6,655 nucleotides of DNA from a bacterium. Its GTDB lineage: Bacteria; Hydrogenedentota; Hydrogenedentia; Hydrogenedentiales; SLHB01. The notes below the pieces were generated by a model. The model was given only the letters and a program-made list of their open reading frames with translations. It did not search any database and was not told where the DNA came from. This document shows positions 1 to 5,792 of the stretch, piece after piece; position 1 is the first letter of the stretch, and each line of letters begins with the position of its first letter. The DNA lies in the NCBI GenBank assembly GCA_024231375.1, contig JAAEQP010000878.1, positions 1 through 6,655 of the forward strand, written 5' to 3'. The position numbers and the translations under genes are program-made.

Positions 1-2431
1 AACCCACAGCGTGCCCTGATGCGCCATACCAGTGGCGCGTGCGGCGTGCGTATAGGTTGTTGGTCTCGTAGGTAATGATCAAGTCACTGATGTCGCCGCC
101 TGTCCGCGTCGGCTTCGTGGTGGCCTGATTGGTGGTCCGCTGCGGGAACCAGGGCTCGGAGGCACCCCAGAGAGGATCATTCTGCCAAGGCAGGAACTCG
201 CTGGGAATCATGGTGCTCACATAGATGCCGCCGTCTTCGGCGCCGATGTTCGCGTTGAAGCGCCGCGGCTCGATAAAGGCCTTGAAGTCAGCCCCGATGG
301 TCATCCCCGTGCCGTCGCCGGGTGTCTGGCTGACGTCCGCGTATCCGCTGTCGGGACGGACCACCACGAAGTAATCGCACCAGCTTGAGGAGTTGGTGTG
401 GATGTCCACCTCGGGCGTAGGCTCCAGGTAGCCTGTAGGGGCAGTATCCTCGGTTGGGCGCCGACGGCCCGACAGGAACTTCAGCTTGATCTTCCACCAC
501 GGCGGCCCTCCACCTGGCGGGAAGGGTACGAACTGCCATTCGGGAAGGCCCGGGTTGATGTCAATCGGTTCGTCATCCGTAAGGAACTCGGCGTCGCCCC
601 GCATGGGGATCATGGGGTAATCGCCGCCGCTGTAGTTCACGCCTTGGCTTGTAGTCTGCGAAGGAGGATCGAAGATGCCGTCGTTGTCAGTGTCGTGAAA
701 CACCCAGAGGCCGTTGAAACCAAAGTCCACGCCCACGGACGTGTTGTCGTCATTGTTCAAACGCCACCACTGATCCGTAAAGGTCTCCAACCCTTCGGTT
801 GGGTTGAACCCGCCACTGCCAGGCGGTCCAAAGGGGTCCGCCCCCTCATCGGTGAGAATGACATTCACCTCATGCAGACTCACCACATTATCCCAATGGG
901 GGGCGGGAGTTCCGTGGAGGTTCAAGCCGATGACCTCGAACCAGTTGTCGAGAGAAGACACCTTGCGCGTCTCCAGCCACTCGCCGGTCACGAAGTCGTA
1001 GGCTTGTCCGGCGACATCCCACCGGGGCCGGCGGTACTCCGCCATAGGGCTGTAGACCCGCATCGGCCAGTTCCAGGCGTTGGTATATGACCTATCCCGG
1101 TTTGTGGAAGGCCCGCCGGTGGTATCCCACACCGTGAAGCTCGCGAGATAGGCGTTCTTCGCGTCAAGGATGGCCTCGTCAAGGGGATCCACAGTGTCAA
1201 TGGGCGCACCCTCATCGTCCGTGGGCGGCGGCAGTGGAGCCGTCGGATCGGTGATGTCTTGGTAGTCGATGTCTGTCAGATCAACGGCCAAGGTCAGCGC
1301 ATTGTGCCACGTGGCGGAGGTCCGGACGGCGAGCCAGTAGGTGTTGCCCGGATCGGCAGCCGTCGTCATGTTGAACTGGGCGACCTGGAGACTGAAGCGC
1401 ATGCCCCAATCGCCCTCACCGAAGGGCACGGCGGTGTTGATGTCGGCTCCGTTGTCGACAAGTACGCCGTACGGATCGAATACGGCCCGGGGAAACGGAG
1501 CCACGATCGAGCTGATGATTCCGTCCGCGGGGCTGAGTTCCTCGTAGTTGGGCGTGTCGTCGACAGCGCTGTTCTCGCGGAAGATGGCGAACTCGAGAAT
1601 GTCCCATGGGTGCAGCGAGCTACTGAAGTCATAGAGCCGATCGCCCGCAATCGGATCGGGCTTGATGTGAAACTCCATCCTGGTGAGAAGGCGCGGAGCA
1701 GGCTCATCTTCGTTGTCCCAGAGCATATTCCACCGCAGAACGGGTACCCAGTCGTTGAGCGGCAAGAGGCATTGCTCATTGCGGATACGGTCTTCGAACA
1801 GGAACGACGCGGTAGGCTGCTGCTCTTCACCGGTGCCGACGACGACCTCGCGCGTTTCGGAATCGGTCGACGCATCGGAGAATGTCACGGTAAGCGTGAC
1901 GTCGTAGGTCCCGTCGTCGTTAAACGTGTGAGACGGGTTCTGGTCGGTAGATGTGGCGCCGCCGTCGTCGAAATCCCATGCCCAGGCCGTTACGGTGAGA
2001 GCCCCGCCCACGGAGCCGTCCGTGAAGTTGACCGTCAGAGGCGAGGGCCCGACGAACGTGTTGGCCGTGAATCGCGCAAAGGGAGGGCTCAGAATCTCAA
2101 TGTAGTCAGTGCGCGTCAGGCTGTTCGAAGCGCTAGCCTCGGACACGGTGAGCATCACGTCGTAGAGGACGGGCAGCGGGTTCGTGGGGAAATACGCGTG
2201 GGAGACGATGATGTCGGTCGTGTTCAGCGTGACACCGTCGCCGAAATCCCAGTCTCTACTGACGATGGTACCCGTCGACAGGTCGAGGAAGTTGACGTTC
2301 TCGCCGATCTGGGCGCGCTGGTAGTCGGCAAAGAAATCGGCCGCTGGCTGTGCTATGGCAATTGGAGCCCAAACAACGCCCAACAGCAATGCCACCCAGA
2401 GTCCCCGGTAGAAACCGCGTGTCGTCTTCAC
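1..2431 (-). CDS. Large secreted PKD-domain protein, C-terminus beyond window
   Basis: The reading frame is open for 810 codons from a GTG start to the left edge, so the 3' end is missing. The start is chosen because GGAGGT lies 7 bases upstream and the protein then begins with a classic signal peptide: basic MKTTR-type start, hydrophobic core at about residues 11-25, likely cleavage after AIAQ. Two PKD-type immunoglobulin-like beta domains follow. The first spans about 31-113 with WDFGDG at 61-66. The second spans about 117-198 with AWDFDDGG at 150-157 and SHTF...GTYDVTLTV at 167-182. Residues 205-810 are rich in Trp, Asp, Gly and Pro and look beta-rich, but I do not recognise a family. A DxDxDGxxD calcium-loop motif sits at 580-588. 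PKD domains usually act in extracellular binding or as spacers in glycan-degrading or adhesive proteins. No catalytic domain is visible in this part. A sorting signal could lie in the missing C-terminus. The gene has its own promoter and a long leader. Confidence 0.9.
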   Translation of the reverse strand, partial: MKTTRGFYRGLWVALLLGVVWAPIAIAQPAADFFADYQRAQIGENVNFLDLSTGTIVSRDWDFGDGVTLNTTDIIVSHAYFPTNPLPVLYDVMLTVSEASASNSLTRTDYIEILSPPFARFTANTFVGPSPLTVNFTDGSVGGALTVTAWAWDFDDGGATSTDQNPSHTFNDDGTYDVTLTVTFSDASTDSETREVVVGTGEEQQPTASFLFEDRIRNEQCLLPLNDWVPVLRWNMLWDNEDEPAPRLLTRMEFHIKPDPIAGDRLYDFSSSLHPWDILEFAIFRENSAVDDTPNYEELSPADGIISSIVAPFPRAVFDPYGVLVDNGADINTAVPFGEGDWGMRFSLQVAQFNMTTAADPGNTYWLAVRTSATWHNALTLAVDLTDIDYQDITDPTAPLPPPTDDEGAPIDTVDPLDEAILDAKNAYLASFTVWDTTGGPSTNRDRSYTNAWNWPMRVYSPMAEYRRPRWDVAGQAYDFVTGEWLETRKVSSLDNWFEVIGLNLHGTPAPHWDNVVSLHEVNVILTDEGADPFGPPGSGGFNPTEGLETFTDQWWRLNNDDNTSVGVDFGFNGLWVFHDTDNDGIFDPPSQTTSQGVNYSGGDYPMIPMRGDAEFLTDDEPIDINPGLPEWQFVPFPPGGGPPWWKIKLKFLSGRRRPTEDTAPTGYLEPTPEVDIHTNSSSWCDYFVVVRPDSGYADVSQTPGDGTGMTIGADFKAFIEPRRFNANIGAEDGGIYVSTMIPSEFLPWQNDPLWGASEPWFPQRTTNQATTKPTRTGGDISDLIITYETNNLYARRTRHWYGASGHAVG

Positions 2432-2438
2432 TGTGCGT

Positions 2439-2444
2439 ACCTCC
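2439..2444 (-). promoter_or_regulatory. Ribosome-binding site of PKD gene
   Basis: GGAGGT on the minus strand lies 7 bases before the GTG at 2431-2429. It decides the start, since upstream in-frame TTG codons have no comparable site and would add residues ahead of a well-formed signal peptide. Confidence 0.85.
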
Positions 2445-2458
2445 GCCAACAAACAAAG

Positions 2459-2488
2459 GGCTCCCGGAATCCACCGTGTCCGGGAGCC
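2459..2488 (-). terminator. Strong hairpin with T-rich tail in the leader (terminator or attenuator candidate)
   Basis: A perfect 10-bp inverted repeat (GGCTCCCGGA / TCCGGGAGCC) surrounds a 10-base loop. Reading the minus strand, it is followed by CCTTTGTTTGTTGG. This has the form of an intrinsic terminator, although the T run is interrupted by G. It lies inside the leader of the PKD gene and ends 28 bases before the start codon, just before the ribosome-binding site. It could therefore attenuate transcription or shape access to the ribosome-binding site. On the plus strand the hairpin has no T run. Confidence 0.55.
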
Positions 2489-2690
2489 ATTGGTCCGTGT
2501 TGGGTATTCCATGTCTTCAGACCGGGCCGCGCTGACCGCTCACACGCGCGGGCCACCGTCTTCCTCTACGTCCAGGTGGCGCTCCGGCACCGTGCTACGT
2601 CGCACCCGTGCCTACCTCCACCACTTCGGTTTAAGACGGGTCATAAATCCGTATAATAATCTACAATCAGTGCCGGGATGCGTCACCAAA

Positions 2691-2719
2691 CTTATAACAC
2701 AGACCGTAGATTCTGTCAA
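2691..2719 (-). promoter_or_regulatory. Sigma70-type promoter for the PKD gene
   Basis: On the minus strand there is a consensus -35 TTGACA (2719-2714), a 17-base spacer and a -10 TATAAG (2696-2691) that matches TATAAT at five of six positions. Transcription would start near 2684, about 250 bases before the GTG. The surrounding 2640-2760 stretch is clearly AT-richer than the neighbouring genes, as expected for a promoter region. Confidence 0.75.
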
Positions 2720-2983
2720 TAAATGAATCCTTTGCAATCCGCTGATTTGTACGAAGTTAAGCAGCTATGACGCTTTTCGCAGCAGTGGTCGCTTCCCTAA
2801 TCTTGTCAAGAAAACACCACACCAGCAGACTACGCCTTCTTCGTCGCTCGAATTGGACCGATTGCAGCCCCAACGACCCCTGGCGATCCCATCAAAGACA
2901 CCCATCACCGCACGGACGGAATCGACCGGCGAGTATTCTACCTTGTTATGACCCCTCGGCACAAGCATTGTTCGCCGTCCAAC
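2720..2983 (-). other. Intergenic region with no convincing gene
   Basis: This stretch lies between the stop of the SUMF1-fold gene and the PKD promoter. A 67-codon minus-strand frame (2968-2765) exists but has no ribosome-binding site, no recognisable family and a composition unlike the neighbouring proteins, so I do not call it a gene. A weak promoter-like pair is present on the minus strand: TTGTGC (2964-2959), an 18-base spacer, and TAGAAT (2940-2935). I found no clear intrinsic terminator for the upstream operon. Read-through into the PKD leader is possible. Confidence 0.5.
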
Positions 2984-3733
2984 TCACCCACCCGGCCCGG
3001 CGTCCTTCACGCAACGGAACCCGGTCCGGAGATATCCGGTCGAATTCGGTGGCACGTAGTATCGATGCGTCGTCCGCACCATGGCGCAATCGTTGAACGA
3101 GGCCCCGCCCCGGATCACCTTGTACGTCTCGCCGTAGGCGTCGCAGGGCGTGTCGTTGCCCTCGTACGGCTTGTACCAGTCGGCGGTATACTCCCACGCC
3201 CCGCCCGCCATATCGACGCACCCGTAGGGACTGCGCGGCCGTGCGATAGACCCCGCGCGGGGATCGCCCTCGTCCCACGCGATGAAACTGGTGTCCCACC
3301 GTTCGCCCCAGGGGAACGTGCGTCCGTCCTCGCCACGCGCCGCTTTTTCCCACTCGGCCTCCGTGGGGAGCCGCTTCCGAGCCCATTTCGCATACGCGGC
3401 CGCCCGCTCCCACGTCACGATGGCCGCGTGGTTGTCCTGTCCTTCGGGGTAGGCGAAATCCGGATCGAATCGCTTGAAATCGGCATTGCCCACTTCGTAG
3501 ATGTCGATGAAGTACGTGCCGGTCTGGGCCAAATGACGCGGCGACTCGTCGCGATCACCCACGTTGCTGCCCATGATGAACGGCCCGCCCGGCACGTGGA
3601 CCATCCCCGGCGGACAGGCCGGTTGGCCGCCCTCGGCAGGCTCAAGATCCACTGGGCGCACCGGCGGCGCCGCGGACACACTAAGCAAAACCAGCACCGC
3701 GCCCGCCGCGCATAGACTGAGACTACGCCTCAT
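2984..3733 (-). CDS. Exported SUMF1/FGE-fold protein lacking the FGE catalytic cysteines
   Basis: This 249-residue protein has a signal peptide (basic MRRS start, hydrophobic stretch at about 8-22) followed by a full-length formylglycine-generating-enzyme-like domain at about 42-243. Family landmarks in order are GMVHVPGGPFIMGS (43-56), DESPRH (62-67), FIDIYEVGNADFKRF (75-89), RLPTEAEWEKAARG (121-134), FPWGERWD (140-147), GCVDMAGGAWEYTADW (171-186), VIRGGASFND (206-215) and TGFRCV (237-242). In a true FGE the segment after RGG carries two active-site cysteines, four and nine residues on. Here those positions are Asn214 and Val219, with a single Cys at 216. It is therefore unlikely to be the sulfatase-activating oxidase. 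Other members of this fold bind ligands or partner proteins, and the function here is unknown. The gene follows the toroid gene by 15 bases and is probably co-transcribed with it. Confidence 0.9.
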   Translation of the reverse strand: MRRSLSLCAAGAVLVLLSVSAAPPVRPVDLEPAEGGQPACPPGMVHVPGGPFIMGSNVGDRDESPRHLAQTGTYFIDIYEVGNADFKRFDPDFAYPEGQDNHAAIVTWERAAAYAKWARKRLPTEAEWEKAARGEDGRTFPWGERWDTSFIAWDEGDPRAGSIARPRSPYGCVDMAGGAWEYTADWYKPYEGNDTPCDAYGETYKVIRGGASFNDCAMVRTTHRYYVPPNSTGYLRTGFRCVKDAGPGG

Positions 3734-3741
3734 CGTCGTAT

Positions 3742-3747
3742 CCTCCT
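3742..3747 (-). promoter_or_regulatory. Ribosome-binding site of SUMF1-fold gene
   Basis: AGGAGG on the minus strand sits 8 bases before the ATG at 3733-3731. It lies entirely within the 15-base gap after the upstream stop codon, which supports coupled translation of the two genes. Confidence 0.85.
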
Positions 3748-3748
3748 G

Positions 3749-4969
3749 TCACCACTTGGGATCGATGAAGCCGTAGTGGCGCCCGAACCAGTAGTTGCGG
3801 ATCATCATGGTGGCGTTGCCTTCTTCCTCGGCTTCCATGGTCTTGGGACCCGACGCCGTCGGGATAGTAAATGCCCGCTTGCCCCGGTCGAATCCCCACA
3901 TGCCTTTGATGGCAGCGATGCATTCGGAATCGACCACCTCTTCGCCTGTAAGTACCTGATAGAGCATATGATAGAACACTTCACTCTCGTGCGTGAATTC
4001 ACAGTCTTTCCAGTCATGCCAGTGGCGGCGCAGGCTCATCCTGTACTTCTCGATCAGCGACGAATCAGTCTCGTACCGGAGCAGGATGTAGAGCGATTTC
4101 GCGGCGAGATGATCGTCCCACGGCGTCTTCCATTCCTCAGGCCAGAGCACCTTGGCCAGCAGGGCCTGATCGTCGTACCCGTACCGGTCGATCAGCATCT
4201 CGTACGCGGCCAAGTACCGGCTCTTGCCCGTGACGTGATACGCGGCGCGCAGACCGGCCAGCATCTCGAGCGCGTTCAGGTTCTCGTGAGGCAGGTCAGG
4301 ACAGAAATTGCCCCACAACGTCATCTTGCCATCCACATCCACCAGCTTGAAGTTGTGGTCCACGCACCGACCCACAAACCGGTCAAGGAATCCCGCGGCG
4401 AGTTTCTTGTGCTCCTCATCCGCGCAGAAATCGTAGTAGGTCGTCACGCCGTAGCAGAAATCGACGAACTTGTCGCTGCTGAGATCCCCCTGCCACCGGT
4501 AGCCGGGCATGGTGGTGGACGCGTGCCATTCCATGGGGAAGAAGTACGCCTTCTCGTGCCATAGCGGCTTGTCGGTCTTGTTGAAACTCCGCGCCACCAC
4601 GCCGGGGACGCCCGTCACGCGTTCCAGTTTCAGCAGCCCGTCCATCATCCCGTCGGCCCATTCGCGGACCTGCGGGTCCTTGGTCACGGCATAGCGGTGC
4701 GCGTATCCCGCGAGGAACATGCCCGTGTGCCCCGCGCAGTCTTCCTGGCTCCCGACGATGGGCGTGTCCTTCCCCACGGGCGGGAAGATCACGTGCTGCA
4801 TGATGACGCCTTCGTTCCAATGGTTGCCGCGCATCAGTTCGTCGAACTGAGCGACACGCACGTGGAGTGGGTCGTCGCGGGAAGGGAATTCATTGACAAC
4901 TTGGCCCATTGCCGGCGAAAACCAGCATAAGGTCATCGCACAAACACACGCATACAAGACGGGCTTCAT
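3749..4969 (-). CDS. Exported alpha/alpha-toroid (six-hairpin glycosidase-like) protein, function unknown
   Basis: The preferred start gives 406 residues with a signal peptide (MKPVLYACVC..., likely cut near AMGQ at 20-23) and GGGAGG 6 bases upstream. An in-frame ATG 31 codons earlier (5062) would place a non-hydrophobic extension before the signal peptide and is less likely. The body is a succession of amphipathic helices with short loops. Repeated helix-pair signatures include DCAGHTGMFLAGYAHRYAVT (77-96), WQGDLSSDKFVDFCYG (159-174), HENLNALEMLAGLRAAYHVT (228-247) and DDHLAAKSLYILLRYETD (285-302), followed by YRMSLRRHW. This pattern is typical of six-hairpin glycosidase-like (alpha/alpha toroid) proteins, which often act on polysaccharides. 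I cannot name the substrate or the catalytic acid. Candidate acidic residues are Asp162, Asp166, Glu229, Asp285 and Asp286. The mature protein has seven cysteines, and disulfides are possible. It is first gene of a two-gene operon. Confidence 0.85.
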   Translation of the reverse strand: MKPVLYACVCAMTLCWFSPAMGQVVNEFPSRDDPLHVRVAQFDELMRGNHWNEGVIMQHVIFPPVGKDTPIVGSQEDCAGHTGMFLAGYAHRYAVTKDPQVREWADGMMDGLLKLERVTGVPGVVARSFNKTDKPLWHEKAYFFPMEWHASTTMPGYRWQGDLSSDKFVDFCYGVTTYYDFCADEEHKKLAAGFLDRFVGRCVDHNFKLVDVDGKMTLWGNFCPDLPHENLNALEMLAGLRAAYHVTGKSRYLAAYEMLIDRYGYDDQALLAKVLWPEEWKTPWDDHLAAKSLYILLRYETDSSLIEKYRMSLRRHWHDWKDCEFTHESEVFYHMLYQVLTGEEVVDSECIAAIKGMWGFDRGKRAFTIPTASGPKTMEAEEEGNATMMIRNYWFGRHYGFIDPKW

Positions 4970-4975
4970 GGCGCA

Positions 4976-4981
4976 CCTCCC
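4976..4981 (-). promoter_or_regulatory. Ribosome-binding site that fixes the toroid-protein start
   Basis: GGGAGG on the minus strand lies 6 bases before the ATG at 4969-4967. The alternative ATG at 5062 has only a GGGGATGA stretch before it. The signal peptide directly after the 4969 start agrees with this choice. Confidence 0.8.
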
Positions 4982-5088
4982 GGCCGCGGCGTAGCGGACC
5001 TGCGGCCACTCTACCAAGCGAGGCGGCAGACAGGCAATAGGCGCAAGCTCCTGTGCCTTCATTCATCCCCAGAAACATAGAGGGAAGC

Positions 5089-5117
5089 TTGACCAAAAAG
5101 TATCACTATAGTATCAT
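5089..5117 (+). promoter_or_regulatory. Promoter of the toxin-antitoxin operon, predicted leaderless
   Basis: TTGACC (5089-5094) and TATCAT (5112-5117) are separated by exactly 17 bases, each matching the sigma70 consensus at five of six positions. The usual 6-7 base distance from the -10 places transcription start at about 5123-5124, on the antitoxin ATG. The absence of a ribosome-binding site before that ATG agrees with a leaderless message. The start site is inferred. Confidence 0.65.
5099..5116 (+). repeat. Direct repeat and palindrome in the promoter (candidate antitoxin operator)
   Basis: The heptamer (A/T)AGTATCA-type unit AGTATCA occurs at 5099-5105 and again at 5110-5116, spaced 11 bases apart, about one helical turn. 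Between them is the perfect 8-base palindrome ACTATAGT (5105-5112). All lie between the -35 and the end of the -10. Phd/YefM antitoxins typically repress their own promoter by binding such sites, so this is a plausible operator. Confidence 0.5.
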
Positions 5118-5123
5118 TTGCTC

Positions 5124-5381
5124 ATGAAAACAGAACTGGTAACAACTCTGAAACGGCAAGCAACGCGGCTTCTGTCCGACCTTCGCGATTCCGGCGAGCC
5201 TGTCCTCATTACTGAACACGGCAAACCGGCGGCCTACCTGGTGGACGTGGATTCCTACGAGTTCATGCAACACAGGATGCAGATTCTTGAGGGGATTGCG
5301 CGTGGAGAACGCGCCGTACTTGAGAACCGCACGTTCTCACAGGCCGAAGCCAGAGAAAAGATGAAGAAATGGCTCGTCTGA
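5124..5381 (+). CDS. Phd/YefM-family antitoxin
   Basis: This 85-residue protein has the normal length for the family. Residues 1-55 form the Phd/YefM DNA-binding domain, with the typical run of helix, VLITEHGKPAAYLVDVDSYE (27-46) and the next helix. Residues 56-85 are charged and include GIARGERAVLENRTFSQAEA, the kind of flexible tail that wraps and blocks a ParE/RelE-type toxin. It should neutralise the toxin encoded immediately downstream and repress the shared promoter. The ATG is preferred over an in-frame TTG two codons upstream (5118), because that TTG would fall at or before the predicted transcription start. There is no ribosome-binding site, in line with leaderless initiation. Confidence 0.9.
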   Translation: MKTELVTTLKRQATRLLSDLRDSGEPVLITEHGKPAAYLVDVDSYEFMQHRMQILEGIARGERAVLENRTFSQAEAREKMKKWLV

Positions 5382-5686
5382 GTTGGACGGAGCCCGCGCT
5401 CGCAGACCTGGATGAGATAGCCGAGTACATTGCGCTGGACAACCCCGTGGCTGCATCGCGCTTTGTCCGGAAGGTATTCGACCGGGTCGAACGACTCGAG
5501 GCGCACCCAAAGTCAGGGAAGCGACCGCCTGAGCTGAAACGCACGCACTATCGTGAGGTCGTTGTTGCGCCGTGCCGCATCTTCTACCGAGTCGAGAAGG
5601 ATGACGTATACGTCCTCTACGTCATGCGTTCTGAGAGACTCCTGCGACCGTATCTCCTCGACCTTCGTGAGCAACACAAGCGATAA
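5369..5686 (+). CDS. ParE/RelE-superfamily toxin
   Basis: This 105-residue protein shows the ParE/RelE fold pattern: LSWTEPALADLDEIAEYIA (4-22), helix 2 with ASRFVRKVFDRVERLEAHPKSG (about 29-50), then the strand region REVVVAPCRIFYRV (62-75) and DVYVLYVMRSERLL (78-91). The sequence is closer in feel to ParE than to RelE. ParE toxins poison DNA gyrase, whereas RelE toxins cut mRNA on the ribosome. The choice cannot be settled from sequence by eye. The start codon lies inside the antitoxin gene, giving a 13-base overlap in another frame, and the ribosome-binding site is weak. Translation is therefore probably coupled to the antitoxin, which keeps toxin output at or below antitoxin output. The gene looks intact. 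Confidence 0.9.
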   Translation: MARLSWTEPALADLDEIAEYIALDNPVAASRFVRKVFDRVERLEAHPKSGKRPPELKRTHYREVVVAPCRIFYRVEKDDVYVLYVMRSERLLRPYLLDLREQHKR

Positions 5687-5688
5687 AC

Positions 5689-5753
5689 GGGGACTGCCAA
5701 GCTCTTGCGTCCCATTATTGTCCTTCTTAGGGCAACAATGGGTGGCTGTCCCC
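5689..5753. repeat. 65-base inverted-repeat element (REP- or MITE-like), also possible convergent terminator
   Basis: The element begins 3 bases after the toxin stop codon. Its outer arms are GGGGAC (5689-5694) and GTCCCC (5748-5753), then a T-T mismatch, then GCCA (5696-5699) with TGGC (5743-5746). An 11-base asymmetric bulge follows (5700-5710). The inner 13-base stem pairs 5711-5723 with 5730-5742, with one mismatch and one G-T wobble, around a 6-base loop. The one-sided bulge and stacked stems resemble REP-type elements mobilised by Y1 (RAYT) transposases, whose ends in related genomes I recall often contain GGGGAC/GTCCCC. No transposase is in the window. Lying between convergent genes, it may also stop transcription, but neither side has a strong T run. 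Confidence 0.6.
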
Positions 5754-5792
5754 CCGCTTGTCGCGGCTTGCGGGCCAAGGCCCATCCGCCCC

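Larger units (their letters stand above)
2432..2684 (-). promoter_or_regulatory. Long structured 5' leader of the PKD gene
   Basis: From the predicted transcription start near 2684 to the GTG there are about 250 bases with no convincing reading frame and several inverted repeats. Besides the terminator-like hairpin, I see four. H1 pairs 2627-2633 with 2644-2651, with one bulged base. H2 pairs 2586-2590 with 2608-2612, enclosing 2592-2595 with 2602-2605, and can be extended by pairing 2575-2579 with 2618-2622. H3 pairs 2525-2532 with 2546-2554, with one bulge. A further stem pairs 2552-2557 with 2575-2580. That last stem cannot form together with the H2 extension or with H3. I could not match the leader to a known riboswitch class. 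Foldability alone is weak evidence in GC-rich DNA, so a regulatory role is inferred. Confidence 0.4.

Noticed and set aside
398..1090. 230-codon plus-strand reading frame
   Set aside because: Antisense shadow of the PKD gene with no ribosome-binding site or recognisable domain.
1259..2656. 465-codon plus-strand reading frame
   Set aside because: It is antisense to the PKD gene, whose minus-strand frame has a ribosome-binding site, signal peptide and recognisable PKD domains. The plus-strand translation has no family features and runs through the minus-strand promoter region. It is a GC-rich shadow frame.
2765..2968. 67-codon minus-strand frame in the intergenic region
   Set aside because: There is no ribosome-binding site and no recognisable family. 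The composition looks random, and the start falls just after the stop of the upstream gene by chance.
2948..3715. 255-codon plus-strand reading frame
   Set aside because: Antisense to the SUMF1-fold gene, which has clear family motifs. The plus-strand product is rich in Arg, His and Pro, typical of a shadow frame.
2984..3733. Annotation as a genuine formylglycine-generating enzyme (sulfatase activator)
   Set aside because: Both catalytic cysteine positions are replaced and no sulfatase gene is present in the window.
3776..4564. 262-codon plus-strand reading frame
   Set aside because: Antisense shadow of the toroid-protein gene with no domain signature.
5118..5123. TTG at 5118 as the antitoxin start
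   Set aside because: The ATG two codons later fits the family's N-terminus, and the TTG would lie at or before the predicted transcription start.
5772..5783. GGGCC-AA-GGCCC inverted repeat as a terminator for the lipase gene
   Set aside because: The 2-base loop is too tight for the full stem and no T run follows on the minus strand.
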